From Streptomyces sp. NBC_00239 (GTDB lineage: Bacteria > Actinomycetota > Actinomycetes > Streptomycetales > Streptomycetaceae): DNA of 64,000 nucleotides. Positions 51,543 to 59,963 of this stretch are shown piece by piece. The stretch lies in contig NZ_CP108095.1 of the NCBI RefSeq assembly GCF_036194065.1, positions 4,154,001 through 4,218,000 of the forward strand. Direction: 5' to 3'. Within the stretch, counting starts at the first letter, position 1, and each line of letters begins with the position of its first letter. The position numbers and the translations under genes were made by a program. The notes beneath the pieces are model-generated. The model saw nothing but the letters and a program-made list of their open reading frames with translations, ran no database searches and was not told the origin of the DNA.

Positions 51543-52516
51543 CCCACGACGCGGGACGCACCGTCAACCCGGACAGCTACTTCCTGCGCTTCCCCGACAA
51601 GCCCGACGCGCGGATCATCGCCCTGCCGGCCTTCCTCGGCAGCCCGGAAACCCCCACGGCACACGCGGCACACCGGGCAGGACAGCCCGCGGACACGGAC
51701 GCGGCCGACGCCGTAGCCGGCATCAAATGGATCAGCAGCTTCCCCGCGAACACCCGCGAAGGGCTGCCCCGCGCCTCCGCCGTCCTCGTCCTCAACGACC
51801 ACCGCACCGGCTACCCCTTCGCCCTCCTGGAATCGGCCGGCATCAGCGCCGCGCGCACCGCCGCGTCCGCCGCCCTGGCGGCCACCGCACTCCGCGACCG
51901 CCCGCCCGCCCGCATCGGCGTGGTCGGCGCCGGTGTGATCGCCCGTACCGTCTGCCGGTACCTGGCCGCCACCGGCATCGAACTGACCGACGTGGTCTGC
52001 CACGACCTCGACGCGGACTCCGCAGCGGCGCTCGCCGGCCACCTCGCCGAACGCCACGGCACGGCCGGCCACGCCGTCCGCACCGGCAGCCTCGACGAAG
52101 CCCTCACCGCCGACCTCGTCGTCCTCGCCACCACCGCCCTGCACCCGTACATCGGCACCGAACACACCCTGCGGGCCGGCCAGACCGTGCTCAACATCTC
52201 GCTGCGCGACCTCCACCCGGAGCTCCTGCTCACCGCCCGCAACGTGGTCGACGACGTCGAGCACTGCCTGAAGGCGAACACCTCGCCGCACCTCGCCGAG
52301 CAGCTCCTCGGCGGCGACCGGTCCTTCATCGACGGAACCCTCGCCGACGTGCTGCGCGGCCGCGTCACCCTGACACCCGACCGGCCGGTGGTCTTCTCAC
52401 CGTTCGGCCTGGGCGTGCTCGACCTCGCCGTGGGCCACCGCCTCCACCGCCGCGCCCGCGAACTGGGACGCCTCCTGGACGTCCCCGGATTCTTCGGCGA
52501 GACCCGCCGCTGGTGA
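51446..52516 (+). CDS. sbnB: SbnB-like N-((2S)-2-amino-2-carboxyethyl)-L-glutamate dehydrogenase
   Basis: The 356-residue protein belongs to the ornithine cyclodeaminase/mu-crystallin family and reads as SbnB, which oxidatively splits the SbnA product to L-2,3-diaminopropionate and 2-oxoglutarate with NAD. Visible blocks are GRTVNPDSYFLRFP, AGIKWISSFPANTREGLPRASA, the Rossmann motif IGVVGAGVIARTVCRYL, and FSPFGLGVLDLAVG. The ATG at 51446 lies inside the end of sbnA; the usual SbnB N-terminus begins here. Pairing with sbnA gives good support to diaminopropionate synthesis. Confidence 0.9.
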   Translation: MPEFSVLAGKDIVELLDGRESEVISWVEDAYLTHDAGRTVNPDSYFLRFPDKPDARIIALPAFLGSPETPTAHAAHRAGQPADTDAADAVAGIKWISSFPANTREGLPRASAVLVLNDHRTGYPFALLESAGISAARTAASAALAATALRDRPPARIGVVGAGVIARTVCRYLAATGIELTDVVCHDLDADSAAALAGHLAERHGTAGHAVRTGSLDEALTADLVVLATTALHPYIGTEHTLRAGQTVLNISLRDLHPELLLTARNVVDDVEHCLKANTSPHLAEQLLGGDRSFIDGTLADVLRGRVTLTPDRPVVFSPFGLGVLDLAVGHRLHRRARELGRLLDVPGFFGETRRW

Positions 52517-52569
52517 TCCACCTCATCCCGCTGATCCTGTCCACCGCACCGCCCCCGAAAGGACGAGCC

Positions 52570-53358
52570 ATGTCCGTCGCCGAGACCGAGACCCACCCCA
52601 CCGAGAACGGCGCCCACGAGAAGCGGGTCCTGGAGCTCGCCGAGTCCGTCTACCGCCACCCCGCGCTCAACAACGCCTTCTACGACCTGTGGCGCTCCAC
52701 CGAGCTGCCCGCCGAGAAGGTCGAGATCGTCGCCCGGAACTTCTTCGCCCAGGTCGCACCCACCGTCAACCGGCTCGCACTGGTCTTCCTGCGGATGTCC
52801 CCGGACGACCTGGTCGCCCGCTCCGAGACGGTCGAGAACCTCAACGACGAGATGGGCAACGGCGACCCGAAGAAGGTCCACACCGTCCTCCTCAAGAACT
52901 TCTTCTCGGTGCTGCTCTCCCGCATCCGGGGCCGCGAGGTCGCCTTCGACGACATCGACCCGACCGTGCTGCCCGCCACCCAGCGGGTCGTCGACGAAGG
53001 CGCCAAGCTCTTCGGCCACGAGAACGTCAAGGTCGGCTGCGGCGCCCTCCTCGCCCAGGAATGGCACGCCTACGCCCAGCTCGTCTACCTCTACGAGGGC
53101 TCCCGCAACTACATGCGGCACTTCGCCCTCGAGGACTTCCACGAGCACTGCGAGTTCTTCTACCTGCACATCGGCGCGGCCGAGAAGGAGCACAAGCTGC
53201 ACGCCGTCTCCAGCTCCGCGGCCCTGTGCACGACGGAGGAGGACCTGGCCGCCCTGGAGTACGGCTTCACCGGCTACCTCGACCTGCTCGCCGACTTCTG
53301 GCAGGAGCTCGCCGCCGCGGCCGACCCGGCCACCGCCACCGGCACCACGGCCGCCTGA
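52570..53358 (+). CDS. Heme-oxygenase-like diiron oxidase (HDO family)
   Basis: The 262-residue all-helical protein has the HDO/iron-containing redox pattern related to CADD, UndA and BesC. Probable ligands are Glu94 and His104 in NDEMGNGDPKKVH, Glu164 or Glu176 in QEWHAYAQLVYLYEG, and His200, Glu205, His208 in FYLHIGAAEKEHKLH. Family members activate oxygen for N-oxygenation, decarboxylative C-C cleavage or fragmentation of amino acids. A diaminopropionate-derived substrate or one made by the preceding PLP enzymes is inferred. The ATG follows GGACGAG, 54 bases after sbnB. Coenzyme PQQ synthesis protein C and TenA thiaminase are related folds, but their contexts are absent. Confidence 0.8.
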   Translation: MSVAETETHPTENGAHEKRVLELAESVYRHPALNNAFYDLWRSTELPAEKVEIVARNFFAQVAPTVNRLALVFLRMSPDDLVARSETVENLNDEMGNGDPKKVHTVLLKNFFSVLLSRIRGREVAFDDIDPTVLPATQRVVDEGAKLFGHENVKVGCGALLAQEWHAYAQLVYLYEGSRNYMRHFALEDFHEHCEFFYLHIGAAEKEHKLHAVSSSAALCTTEEDLAALEYGFTGYLDLLADFWQELAAAADPATATGTTAA

Positions 53359-53488
53359 CCCGGTGCGGGGCGGGCCCCGTCCCGGCCCGCCCCGCACCGC
53401 CCCGCACCGCCCGCACCGCCCGCACCGCCCGCACCCCAGAAGCGGCAGCACCGACCCGCACCGCACCCAGGCAAGGAAGTGGAACGCA

Positions 53489-54760
53489 ATGACCGCCGTC
53501 CCCCGGTCCGTCGTGGTGATCATCGATCCGCTGCGCGCCGGCACCAAGCTCGCGCAGCTGTTCAACGGGCTCGGCTACCGCTGCGTGGCCGTCCTCAGCC
53601 AGGAAAGCGACTCCGCGTTCTGGAGAGCCTCCTTCCGCCCGCAGGACTTCCTTCTGGTCCTCAACGAAGCGGACGGCTTCGACACCCTGCTGCACGGCCT
53701 GCGCCCGTACGACGTGTCCTGCCTGGTCCCCGGCGGCGAATCCGGAGTGGACCTCGCCGACCGCCTCACCCCGCACTACCCCGGCGTACCCGCCCTCGAC
53801 CCGCGGATGGCACACGGCCGCCGCGACAAGTTCCACATGGCCGAACTGCTCACCGCCAACGGCCTCGCCGCCATCCCCCACCTGCGCACCGCCGACCCGG
53901 CCGCCGCCGTCGACTGGTTCACCACCCGCAGCGACGGCCACGTCGTCGTGAAACCGCTGGCCGGCACCTCCGCCGAAGGCGTGCGGTTCTGCTCCTCCGC
54001 CGCCCAGGTGGAGGCCGCGTTCGCCGAACTCCAGGGCTCGGTCAGCCTCTTCGGCCGCCTCAACGAGGAACTCCTGGTCCAGCAGGACATCGCACACGGC
54101 GGCGGCGTCGAGTTCACCGTCAACTCCGTCAGCTCCCGCGGCCGCCACCACGTCACCGACGTGTGGCGGATGCACCGGCAGATGGTCGGCGCCACCGCCG
54201 TCTGCACGTACTCCGAGCTCGTCCACCCGCACGAGGCCGACTACGGCGTCCTCGCCACCTACCTCCAGGACGTCCTCGCCGCCCTCGGCATCGACAACGG
54301 CACCGCCCACAGCGAGATCATGACCACCGCCGACGGCCCGGTCCTCATCGAGACCGGCGCCCGCATCGAAGGCGCCTGCGACCCCGCCGCGGCACTCACC
54401 CTGACCGGCCGCAGCCAGAACTCCCTGCTGCCGCTCGGCTACCTCGACCCGCAGGGCTTCGAGCACGCCATCACCCGGCCCCGCCCCAGCCCCGCCCGGC
54501 ACGCCCGGCACGTCTACCTGCTCAGCCACCTCGAGGGAAAGGTGGTCCGCGCCCCCGACCTGGACCCGATCCGCCGACTGCCCTCCTTCCACGGCATGGA
54601 CACCACCCTCGACGCGGTGGACGTCCTCGAGCGCACCGTCAACCTCGCCACCTGCCCCGGCAACCTCTACCTCGTCGCCGACAGCCGGGACCGGCTGGAA
54701 CGGGACTACGCGACCCTGCGCAGGCTGGAGCAGCGGCTCTACGCGGACATGCTCGGATGA
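53489..54760 (+). CDS. ATP-grasp carboxylate-amine ligase (first copy)
   Basis: The 423-residue ATP-grasp enzyme would form an amide or peptide bond through an acyl phosphate. Features are HVVVKPLAGTSAEGVRF (ATP-binding lysine, about 151-167), EELLVQQDIAHGGGVEFTVN, and the metal-binding segment VLIETGARIEGA near 285-296, close to the L-amino acid ligase (BacD-like) pattern. The N-terminus looks like a pre-ATP-grasp domain (VVVIIDPLRAGTKLA). A GC-rich CCGCACCGCC repeat fills the 130-bp spacer before it. It is coupled to the MFS gene by ATGA. Substrates are unknown; diaminopropionate is a reasonable candidate. Confidence 0.85.
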   Translation: MTAVPRSVVVIIDPLRAGTKLAQLFNGLGYRCVAVLSQESDSAFWRASFRPQDFLLVLNEADGFDTLLHGLRPYDVSCLVPGGESGVDLADRLTPHYPGVPALDPRMAHGRRDKFHMAELLTANGLAAIPHLRTADPAAAVDWFTTRSDGHVVVKPLAGTSAEGVRFCSSAAQVEAAFAELQGSVSLFGRLNEELLVQQDIAHGGGVEFTVNSVSSRGRHHVTDVWRMHRQMVGATAVCTYSELVHPHEADYGVLATYLQDVLAALGIDNGTAHSEIMTTADGPVLIETGARIEGACDPAAALTLTGRSQNSLLPLGYLDPQGFEHAITRPRPSPARHARHVYLLSHLEGKVVRAPDLDPIRRLPSFHGMDTTLDAVDVLERTVNLATCPGNLYLVADSRDRLERDYATLRRLEQRLYADMLG

Positions 54761-55974
54761 AGCAGTACCGGCAGGTCCTGAAGGTCCCCGGGCTCCGCCG
54801 GACCATCGCCCTCGGCTGGTTCGTGAAACTCCCCGTGATCGCGATCCCCGTGGTGCTGGCCCTCCAGGTGACGCTCGGCCTGGACCGCGGCCTCGGCTCC
54901 GCCGGACTGGTCACCGGGGCCTGGATGCTGGGCGCGATGACCGGCTCGCCCTTCCTCGGCCGCGCCATGGACCGGTACGGGATGCGGCCCGTCCTGCTGG
55001 TCAGCGCCACCGCGCAGGGCCTGTTCTGGGCGACGGCCGCCGCGCTCCCGCACCCGGCGCTGGTCGGGGCGGCGCTCCTGTCGGGGCTGCTGCTGGTGCC
55101 CGGATCGACCGTGGTCCGCCTGGTGGTCGCCGCCCGGGTGCCCGCCGAACACCGGCAGGCCGGTTTCGCCCTCGACTCCATGACCAGCCAGCTGTCTTAC
55201 CTGGTCGGCCCCGGAGCCGCCGCCGTCCTCGCCACCCAGCTGTCCCCGGCCGTCACCACCCGCGCCCTCGGCGGCCTCCTGGTCCTCGGCACGCTCGCCC
55301 TGGCTATGCACGTGCCGGCCCGCCCGCCCACGGCCCCCGCCGGCCCGCCGGACCGCCCCGCGGAGCCGCGCACAGGGCGGCCCGGCGCCTCCCTGCTCGC
55401 CCTCCTGGCCTGCACCTTCGCCGCCGGCACGGTGTCCTCCGGCTTCGAGATCTCCCTGCTGGGCGTGCTCCGCGCCGAAGGCGACGTGGCCTGGGTGGGC
55501 CTCCTGATCGCCACGACCGGCCTGTACGCCGTCGCCGGCGGCTTCCTCTTCGGCACGCTGACCTTCCCCGTGCCCGCCTGGGCCCCGGTCTGCCTCCTCG
55601 GCCTCGTCACCGCCCCCCTCGCACTGACCTCCGACTGGCGGGTGCTGCTCGTCGTCGTCCTGCCCGCCGCCGTCCTCTCCGCCTCCTCCTTCGCCGCGAC
55701 CGCCACCGCCGTCAGCACGGCCGGACCGGAGGAATCCCGCGGCCGGACCATGGGCCTCTACGGCTCCGCGCTCGCCGGCGGCAACGCCCTGGGAGCCCCC
55801 CTGGCCGGCCTCGCCGCCGGCTGGGCCGGACCCTCCGCCGGATTCGCGGCCATCGGCGCCTTCACCGCCCTGGTGGGCCTCACCGCCCGCCTCGCCCTGC
55901 CCCGGCCGGCCCCGCCCCGCCCGGCCGCCACCGCCCCGCTCCCCGACCCCGCCGGAAAGGCCGACCCGACATGA
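54757..55974 (+). CDS. MFS transporter, probable product exporter
   Basis: The 405-residue protein shows about twelve hydrophobic helices, the loop RAMDRYGMRPVLLVS between helices 2 and 3, and a Pro-rich central loop (PTAPAGPPDRPAEP). It overlaps both flanking ATP-grasp genes by four bases, so it is translated with them. That position suggests export of the ligase product and self-protection. Specificity cannot be read from the sequence. Confidence 0.87.
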   Translation: MKQYRQVLKVPGLRRTIALGWFVKLPVIAIPVVLALQVTLGLDRGLGSAGLVTGAWMLGAMTGSPFLGRAMDRYGMRPVLLVSATAQGLFWATAAALPHPALVGAALLSGLLLVPGSTVVRLVVAARVPAEHRQAGFALDSMTSQLSYLVGPGAAAVLATQLSPAVTTRALGGLLVLGTLALAMHVPARPPTAPAGPPDRPAEPRTGRPGASLLALLACTFAAGTVSSGFEISLLGVLRAEGDVAWVGLLIATTGLYAVAGGFLFGTLTFPVPAWAPVCLLGLVTAPLALTSDWRVLLVVVLPAAVLSASSFAATATAVSTAGPEESRGRTMGLYGSALAGGNALGAPLAGLAAGWAGPSAGFAAIGAFTALVGLTARLALPRPAPPRPAATAPLPDPAGKADPT

Positions 55975-57248
55975 CCGCAGCGCACCCGACACCCACCCCC
56001 GCCGCCCCGGTCGTCGCCCTCGTCGACACGTACGGCCTGTCGAAGACCCTCGCCGACGAATTCCAGAAGCAGGGCGCCACCCTGGTACGGGTGCAGAGCA
56101 CCGAAGACGTACCCACCGCCTACCGCGGCGCCTTCGACCTCTCCCCGTACGCCGAGAACATCGTCCACCGCGGCGACCTGGCCGCCACCGCCCGCGCCGT
56201 CGCCGCCCACCGGCCCGTCGCCGTCGTCGCCGGCGGCGAGATCGGCGTCGAACTCGCCGACGCCCTCAGCGAATCCCTCGGCCTTCCCACCAACGGCACC
56301 GCGCTGAGCTCCGCCCGCCGCGACAAATACGTCATGGTGGAAACCGTCAAAGCCGCCGGCGTGCCCGCCGCCCGCCAGCTCCTCGCCCGCTCCGCCGCCG
56401 AACTCGATGCCTGGCACCGCGAACACGGCGGGCGCATCGTCGTCAAACCCCTGCGCAGCGCCGCCGGCAACGGCATCCACTTCTGCGCCACCCCCGACGA
56501 ATCCACCGCCGCCTTCGACCGCATCTCCGGCCGGGAGAACGTCTTCTCCCAGCTCAACGACGGCGCCGTCGCCCAGGAATACCTCCGCGGCACCGAATAC
56601 ATGGTCAACACCGTCAGCCGGGACGGCGTCCACCGCGTCTGCGAGATCTGGCGCACCACCCGCATCACCGCCAACGGCGTCCAGGACCTCTCCGACACCG
56701 TCTACCTGATGCAGCGCACCGGCCCGGTCCAAGACGAACTCACCGCCTACGCCGGCCGCGTCCTCGACGCCCTGGGCATCGCCCACGGACCCGCCCACGT
56801 CGAGATCAAACTGACCGCCGACGGCCCCCGCCTCATCGAGGCCGGCGCCCGGATCTGCGGCGCCAACCTGCCCCTGCACGCCCAGCAGGCACACGGCAGC
56901 TCCCAGCTCGACTGGACCGCCGAGGCCTACCTGCGGCCCGAGCGCTTCCTCGCCCGCCACGCCGACCCCGTCCCCCCGGGCCGCTTCTGCGCGTTCGTCG
57001 GCCTGGTCTCCCCGCTGTCCGGGACCCTGCGCGGCTACCGCGGCCTCGACGAGATCCGCCACCTGGAGAGCTTCGCCGAACTGAAGGTGTACGTCCGGCC
57101 CGGCGCCACCCTCGCCCGCACCGTCGACGACCTCAGCTACCCGGCGGTCGTGGTCCTGATGCACGACAGCGAGGAGACCGTCCTGCGCGACGCCAACACC
57201 ATCCGCTACCTCGACGGCCCCTCCTTCTACGACGTCGAACCCGCCTGA
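55971..57248 (+). CDS. ATP-grasp carboxylate-amine ligase (second copy)
   Basis: The 425-residue enzyme is a clear paralog of the one at 53489. It has VVALVDTYGLSKTLADEF at the N-terminus, GGRIVVKPLRSAAGNGIHF (about 154-172), AQEYLRGTEYMVNTVSRDGVH and LIEAGARICGANLP near 287-300. The two differ around the glutamate loop (ETGARIEG versus EAGARICG), so they may act on different acids or amines in succession. The ATG overlaps the MFS stop. The parS site follows 40 bases after its stop. Confidence 0.86.
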   Translation: MTAAHPTPTPAAPVVALVDTYGLSKTLADEFQKQGATLVRVQSTEDVPTAYRGAFDLSPYAENIVHRGDLAATARAVAAHRPVAVVAGGEIGVELADALSESLGLPTNGTALSSARRDKYVMVETVKAAGVPAARQLLARSAAELDAWHREHGGRIVVKPLRSAAGNGIHFCATPDESTAAFDRISGRENVFSQLNDGAVAQEYLRGTEYMVNTVSRDGVHRVCEIWRTTRITANGVQDLSDTVYLMQRTGPVQDELTAYAGRVLDALGIAHGPAHVEIKLTADGPRLIEAGARICGANLPLHAQQAHGSSQLDWTAEAYLRPERFLARHADPVPPGRFCAFVGLVSPLSGTLRGYRGLDEIRHLESFAELKVYVRPGATLARTVDDLSYPAVVVLMHDSEETVLRDANTIRYLDGPSFYDVEPA

Positions 57249-57288
57249 CCCGACCGTCCAGACGGACCTCGACGCTGCTTTTCAACGC

Positions 57289-57304
57289 TGTTTCACGTGA
57301 AACA
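57289..57304. promoter_or_regulatory. parS site (ParB-binding)
   Basis: TGTTTCACGTGAAACA is a perfect 16-bp palindrome matching the Streptomyces/Bacillus parS consensus GTTTCACGTGAAAC. It lies in the intergenic space before the methyltransferase gene. Such sites cluster near oriC and nucleate the segregation complex. Confidence 0.95.
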
Positions 57305-57340
57305 TCGCCCCGCCCGACCCGAGGACACGAGGAACCACCG

Positions 57341-58243
57341 ATGACTTCCGCATCCGGCTACGCCGCCACCGCCCGCGCCTGGGTGGACCGCTGGGACCGC
57401 CAGCAGGAGACCTTCCTGCCCGAACGCGAGGCCCAGTTCACCGCCCTCGTCGACGTCGTCGAGGAGACCGCCGGCCGCCCCGACCCCCTGGTCGTCGACC
57501 TCGGCTGCGGCCCCGGCTCCATCGGCGTCCGCCTGCTGCGGCGCATCCCCGCCGCCACCGTCGTCTCCGTGGACGCCGACCCGCTCCTCATCGAACTGGG
57601 CCGCGCCGCGTACGCCGGCACCGAAGGCCTGCGCTTCGCCGACGTCGACCTCCGCGACCCCGACTGGGCGGCCGCGCTCGGCCTCGACCGGCAGCCCGAC
57701 GCCGTCCTCAGCACCACCGCCCTGCACTGGCTCGCCCCCGACGTCCTCGCCTCCCTCTACGGCGGCCTCACCACCCTGCTCCGGCCCGGCGGCATCCTCG
57801 TCAACTGCGACGAACTCGAACGCGACCGCACCGCCTCCCCCGTCCTCTCCCGCCTCGACCGCGCCCTCCTCACCCGCGAACGGGCCCGCCGCGCCCGCCC
57901 GGACGCCGCCGACAGCTGGTACGGCTGGTGGCAGGAGGTCCAGGCCGAACCCGCCTTCGCCGCCGCCGTCGCCGAACGCACCCGCCGCGGCTACGACGGC
58001 GAGAACCACAGCGACCTCTCCGCCGCCTTCGCCGTCCACCTCGAAGCCCTCCAGAAGGCCGGCTTCGCCGAGGTCGGCACCCTCTGGCAGCGCGGCGAGG
58101 TCCGCCTGCTGTGCGCCGTCACCCACTCACCCGACAACGCCGCCGCCTTCGACGAGCCTCACACCCACAACCACGCGCCGACCACCCCCACGGGCCACGA
58201 CACCTCCACCGACGCCCCCGGCCCCGGAGCAGCCGGTGCGTGA
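57341..58243 (+). CDS. Class I SAM-dependent methyltransferase
   Basis: The 300-residue enzyme has motif I VVDLGCGPGSIGVRLL near residues 48-63, an acidic ribose-binding SVDADPL, and the motif IV-like DAVLSTTALHWLAP (Methyltransf_11/25 type). The C-terminus carries a His/Thr/Pro tail. An ACGAGGAA site precedes the ATG. It overlaps the hydrolase gene by eight bases. It could methylate an oxygen, nitrogen or carboxyl group of the island product; the parS region separates it from the main run, so it may have its own promoter. Confidence 0.85.
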   Translation: MTSASGYAATARAWVDRWDRQQETFLPEREAQFTALVDVVEETAGRPDPLVVDLGCGPGSIGVRLLRRIPAATVVSVDADPLLIELGRAAYAGTEGLRFADVDLRDPDWAAALGLDRQPDAVLSTTALHWLAPDVLASLYGGLTTLLRPGGILVNCDELERDRTASPVLSRLDRALLTRERARRARPDAADSWYGWWQEVQAEPAFAAAVAERTRRGYDGENHSDLSAAFAVHLEALQKAGFAEVGTLWQRGEVRLLCAVTHSPDNAAAFDEPHTHNHAPTTPTGHDTSTDAPGPGAAGA

Positions 58244-59072
58244 CCTCGCCCCCACCCCCCTCGGCCCCACCCCACACGGCCTCGCCCCCCTCGGCCCGAC
58301 CCCGCGCAACACCTGGCACGCCTCCGCCACCGACGCCGACCTGCGCCGCCCGGCCGCACCCGGCCACCCGGTCACCGTCCCCGCCGCACCCCAGCGCCTC
58401 ACCCTGGACCTCGCCCGCACCGCGCTCCTCGTCATCGACATGCAGAACGACTTCTGCTCCCCCGACGGCTGGCTCGCCTCCATCGGCCTCGACGTCTCCG
58501 GCGCCGCCGGCCTCACCCGGTCCATCGCCGCCCTGCTGCCCCCGCTGCGCGCCGCCGGCGTCCCCGTCATCTGGCTGAACTGGGGCGCCCGCCCCGACCG
58601 GGCCAACATCCCGCCCAACGTGCTCCACGCCTACGACCTCGCCGGCACCGGCCAGGGCATCGGCTCGTACCTGCCCGGCGCCCGCACCCCCGTCCTCGAA
58701 GAAGGCAGCTGGGGCGCCGCCGTCGTCGACGGCCTCATCCCCGCCGAAGGCGACCTGCACATCGCCAAACACCGGATGAGCGGCTTCTTCGACACCCCGC
58801 TCGACTCCGTGCTGCGCAACCTCCGCGTCGACACCCTCCTGTTCACCGGGGTCAACGCCGACCAGTGCGTCATGGCCACCCTCACCGACGCCGCCTGCCT
58901 CGGCTACGACGCGGTCCTCCTCGAAGACGGCGTCGGCACCACCTCGCCCGACTTCTGCCTCCAAGCCACCCTCTACAACGTCCAGCACTGCTTCGGCTTC
59001 GTCGCCCGCGGCAGCGACCTCACCGCGGCCCTCACCACCGCCGCACCCGCCCCCGGCCCGGACCCTTCATGA
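58236..59072 (+). CDS. Isochorismatase-fold cysteine hydrolase
   Basis: The 278-residue protein has the isochorismatase-like hydrolase fold with a probable catalytic triad: Asp in LLVIDMQNDFCSP near residue 68, Lys in HIAKHRMSGFFDTP near 179, and Cys in FTGVNADQCVMATLTDA near 211. Possession of the Cys indicates an amidohydrolase of the N-carbamoylsarcosine amidase/RutB kind and not a true isochorismatase. The first 50 residues are a Pro-rich extension. It begins with a GTG inside the end of the methyltransferase gene. It could remove a protecting or carbamoyl group from the product. Confidence 0.84.
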   Translation: MRDLAPTPLGPTPHGLAPLGPTPRNTWHASATDADLRRPAAPGHPVTVPAAPQRLTLDLARTALLVIDMQNDFCSPDGWLASIGLDVSGAAGLTRSIAALLPPLRAAGVPVIWLNWGARPDRANIPPNVLHAYDLAGTGQGIGSYLPGARTPVLEEGSWGAAVVDGLIPAEGDLHIAKHRMSGFFDTPLDSVLRNLRVDTLLFTGVNADQCVMATLTDAACLGYDAVLLEDGVGTTSPDFCLQATLYNVQHCFGFVARGSDLTAALTTAAPAPGPDPS

Positions 59073-59109
59073 GAACCCCATGAGAATCCCCGCCGAGCAG
59101 GCGTGAAAA

Positions 59110-59150
59110 AAGACCCCTCCGACCGCGTTTCCGCAGGTCGAAGGGGTCTT
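59110..59150 (-). terminator. Terminator downstream of tRNA-Ala
   Basis: Arms AAGACCCCTCCGACC and GGTCGAAGGGGTCTT (one mismatch) with an 11-base loop; on the minus strand the stem is followed by a TTTTTT-like tract. It also lies 37 bases after the hydrolase stop and may serve both. Confidence 0.85.
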
Positions 59151-59156
59151 CGAGGG

Positions 59157-59229
59157 TGGAGCCTAGGGGAGTCGAACCCCTGACATCTGCCTTGCAAAGG
59201 CAGCGCTCTACCAGCTGAGCTAAGGCCCC
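59157..59229 (-). tRNA. tRNA-Ala (anticodon TGC)
   Basis: The 73-nt gene on the minus strand starts GGGGCCTTAGCTCAGCTGG, has the anticodon stem-loop CTGCCTTTGCAAGGCAG with TGC, T-loop GGTTCGACTCC and acceptor AGGCTCC plus A. CCA is not encoded. Confidence 0.96.
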
Positions 59230-59387
59230 GAGCAGCGAAGGCGACCGGCACGGACAACCGCGCGGCCACTTCCGCAGAACAGAGTACCGGGTTACCCCCC
59301 CGATACCGCAAAAGGATAGGGACTCCCGGTGGGCGACCACGCTCCGTAAGATGCTCGCGAGGTTCGCACCAGCGAAGGGGAGTAGTA
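59230..59387. other. Non-coding upstream region of the XRE gene and tRNA-Ala
   Basis: With the tRNA and its terminator, the interval 59073-59387 has no protein gene. It should carry the promoters of tRNA-Ala (minus) and of the regulator-kinase pair (plus); I see no other element. Confidence 0.5.
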
Positions 59388-59936
59388 GTGGACGCAGTGC
59401 AGCAAGAGGCCACGGCGAGAGCCAGAGAGCTTCAGCGGAGTTGGTACGGGGAGCCGCTCGGCGCGCTCTTCCGCCGACTCATAGATGACCTCGGCTTGAA
59501 CCAGGCTCGCCTCGCTGCCGTGCTCGGCCTGTCGGCGCCCATGCTGTCCCAACTCATGAGCGGACAGCGGGCCAAGATCGGCAACCCGGCCGTCGTCCAG
59601 CGCGTCCAGGCCCTCCAGGAACTGGCGAGCCAGGTCGCCGACGGCAGCGTGAGCGCAGCGGAGGCCACCGACCGCATGGACGAGATCAAGAAGACCCAGG
59701 GCGGCTCGGTGCTCAGCAACACCGGTCAGACCACCACGAGTTCCGGCGCACCCACCGTCAAGCGCGTGGTCCGCGAGATCCAGTCGCTGCTCCGCTCGGT
59801 CTCGGCCGCCGGAGACATCATCGATGCGGCCGACACCCTCGCCCCGACCCACCCGGAACTGGCAGAGTTCCTCCGGGTGTACGGCGCCGGCCGCACCGCC
59901 GACGCGGTGTCGCACTACGAGGCGCACCAGGGCTGA
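59388..59936 (+). CDS. XRE-type helix-turn-helix DNA-binding protein
   Basis: The 182-residue protein has a Cro/XRE HTH (LGLNQARLAAVLGLSAPMLSQLMSGQRAKIG, about 36-66) and a helical C-terminus (VKRVVREIQSLLRSVSAAGD, LAEFLRVYGAGRTADAVSHYE) that may dimerise or bind ligand. The start is a GTG at 59388. It lies 27 bases before a Ser/Thr kinase gene and is probably regulated together with it, perhaps as its phosphorylation target. A housekeeping position next to tRNA-Ala supports conservation. Confidence 0.85.
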   Translation: MDAVQQEATARARELQRSWYGEPLGALFRRLIDDLGLNQARLAAVLGLSAPMLSQLMSGQRAKIGNPAVVQRVQALQELASQVADGSVSAAEATDRMDEIKKTQGGSVLSNTGQTTTSSGAPTVKRVVREIQSLLRSVSAAGDIIDAADTLAPTHPELAEFLRVYGAGRTADAVSHYEAHQG

Positions 59937-59963
59937 CACCGGACGGGGAGCGGGCGCAGCGCG

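Noticed and set aside
50412..52516. Staphyloferrin B, viomycin or alanosine cluster on the basis of SbnA/SbnB
   Set aside because: No NIS synthetase or citrate synthase (staphyloferrin B), no NRPS or carrier protein (viomycin, alanosine) is present.
53395..53437. CCGCACCGCC repeats as a regulatory array
   Set aside because: Short, simple-sequence C-rich tract in the spacer before the first ATP-grasp gene; no palindrome and no clear spacing.
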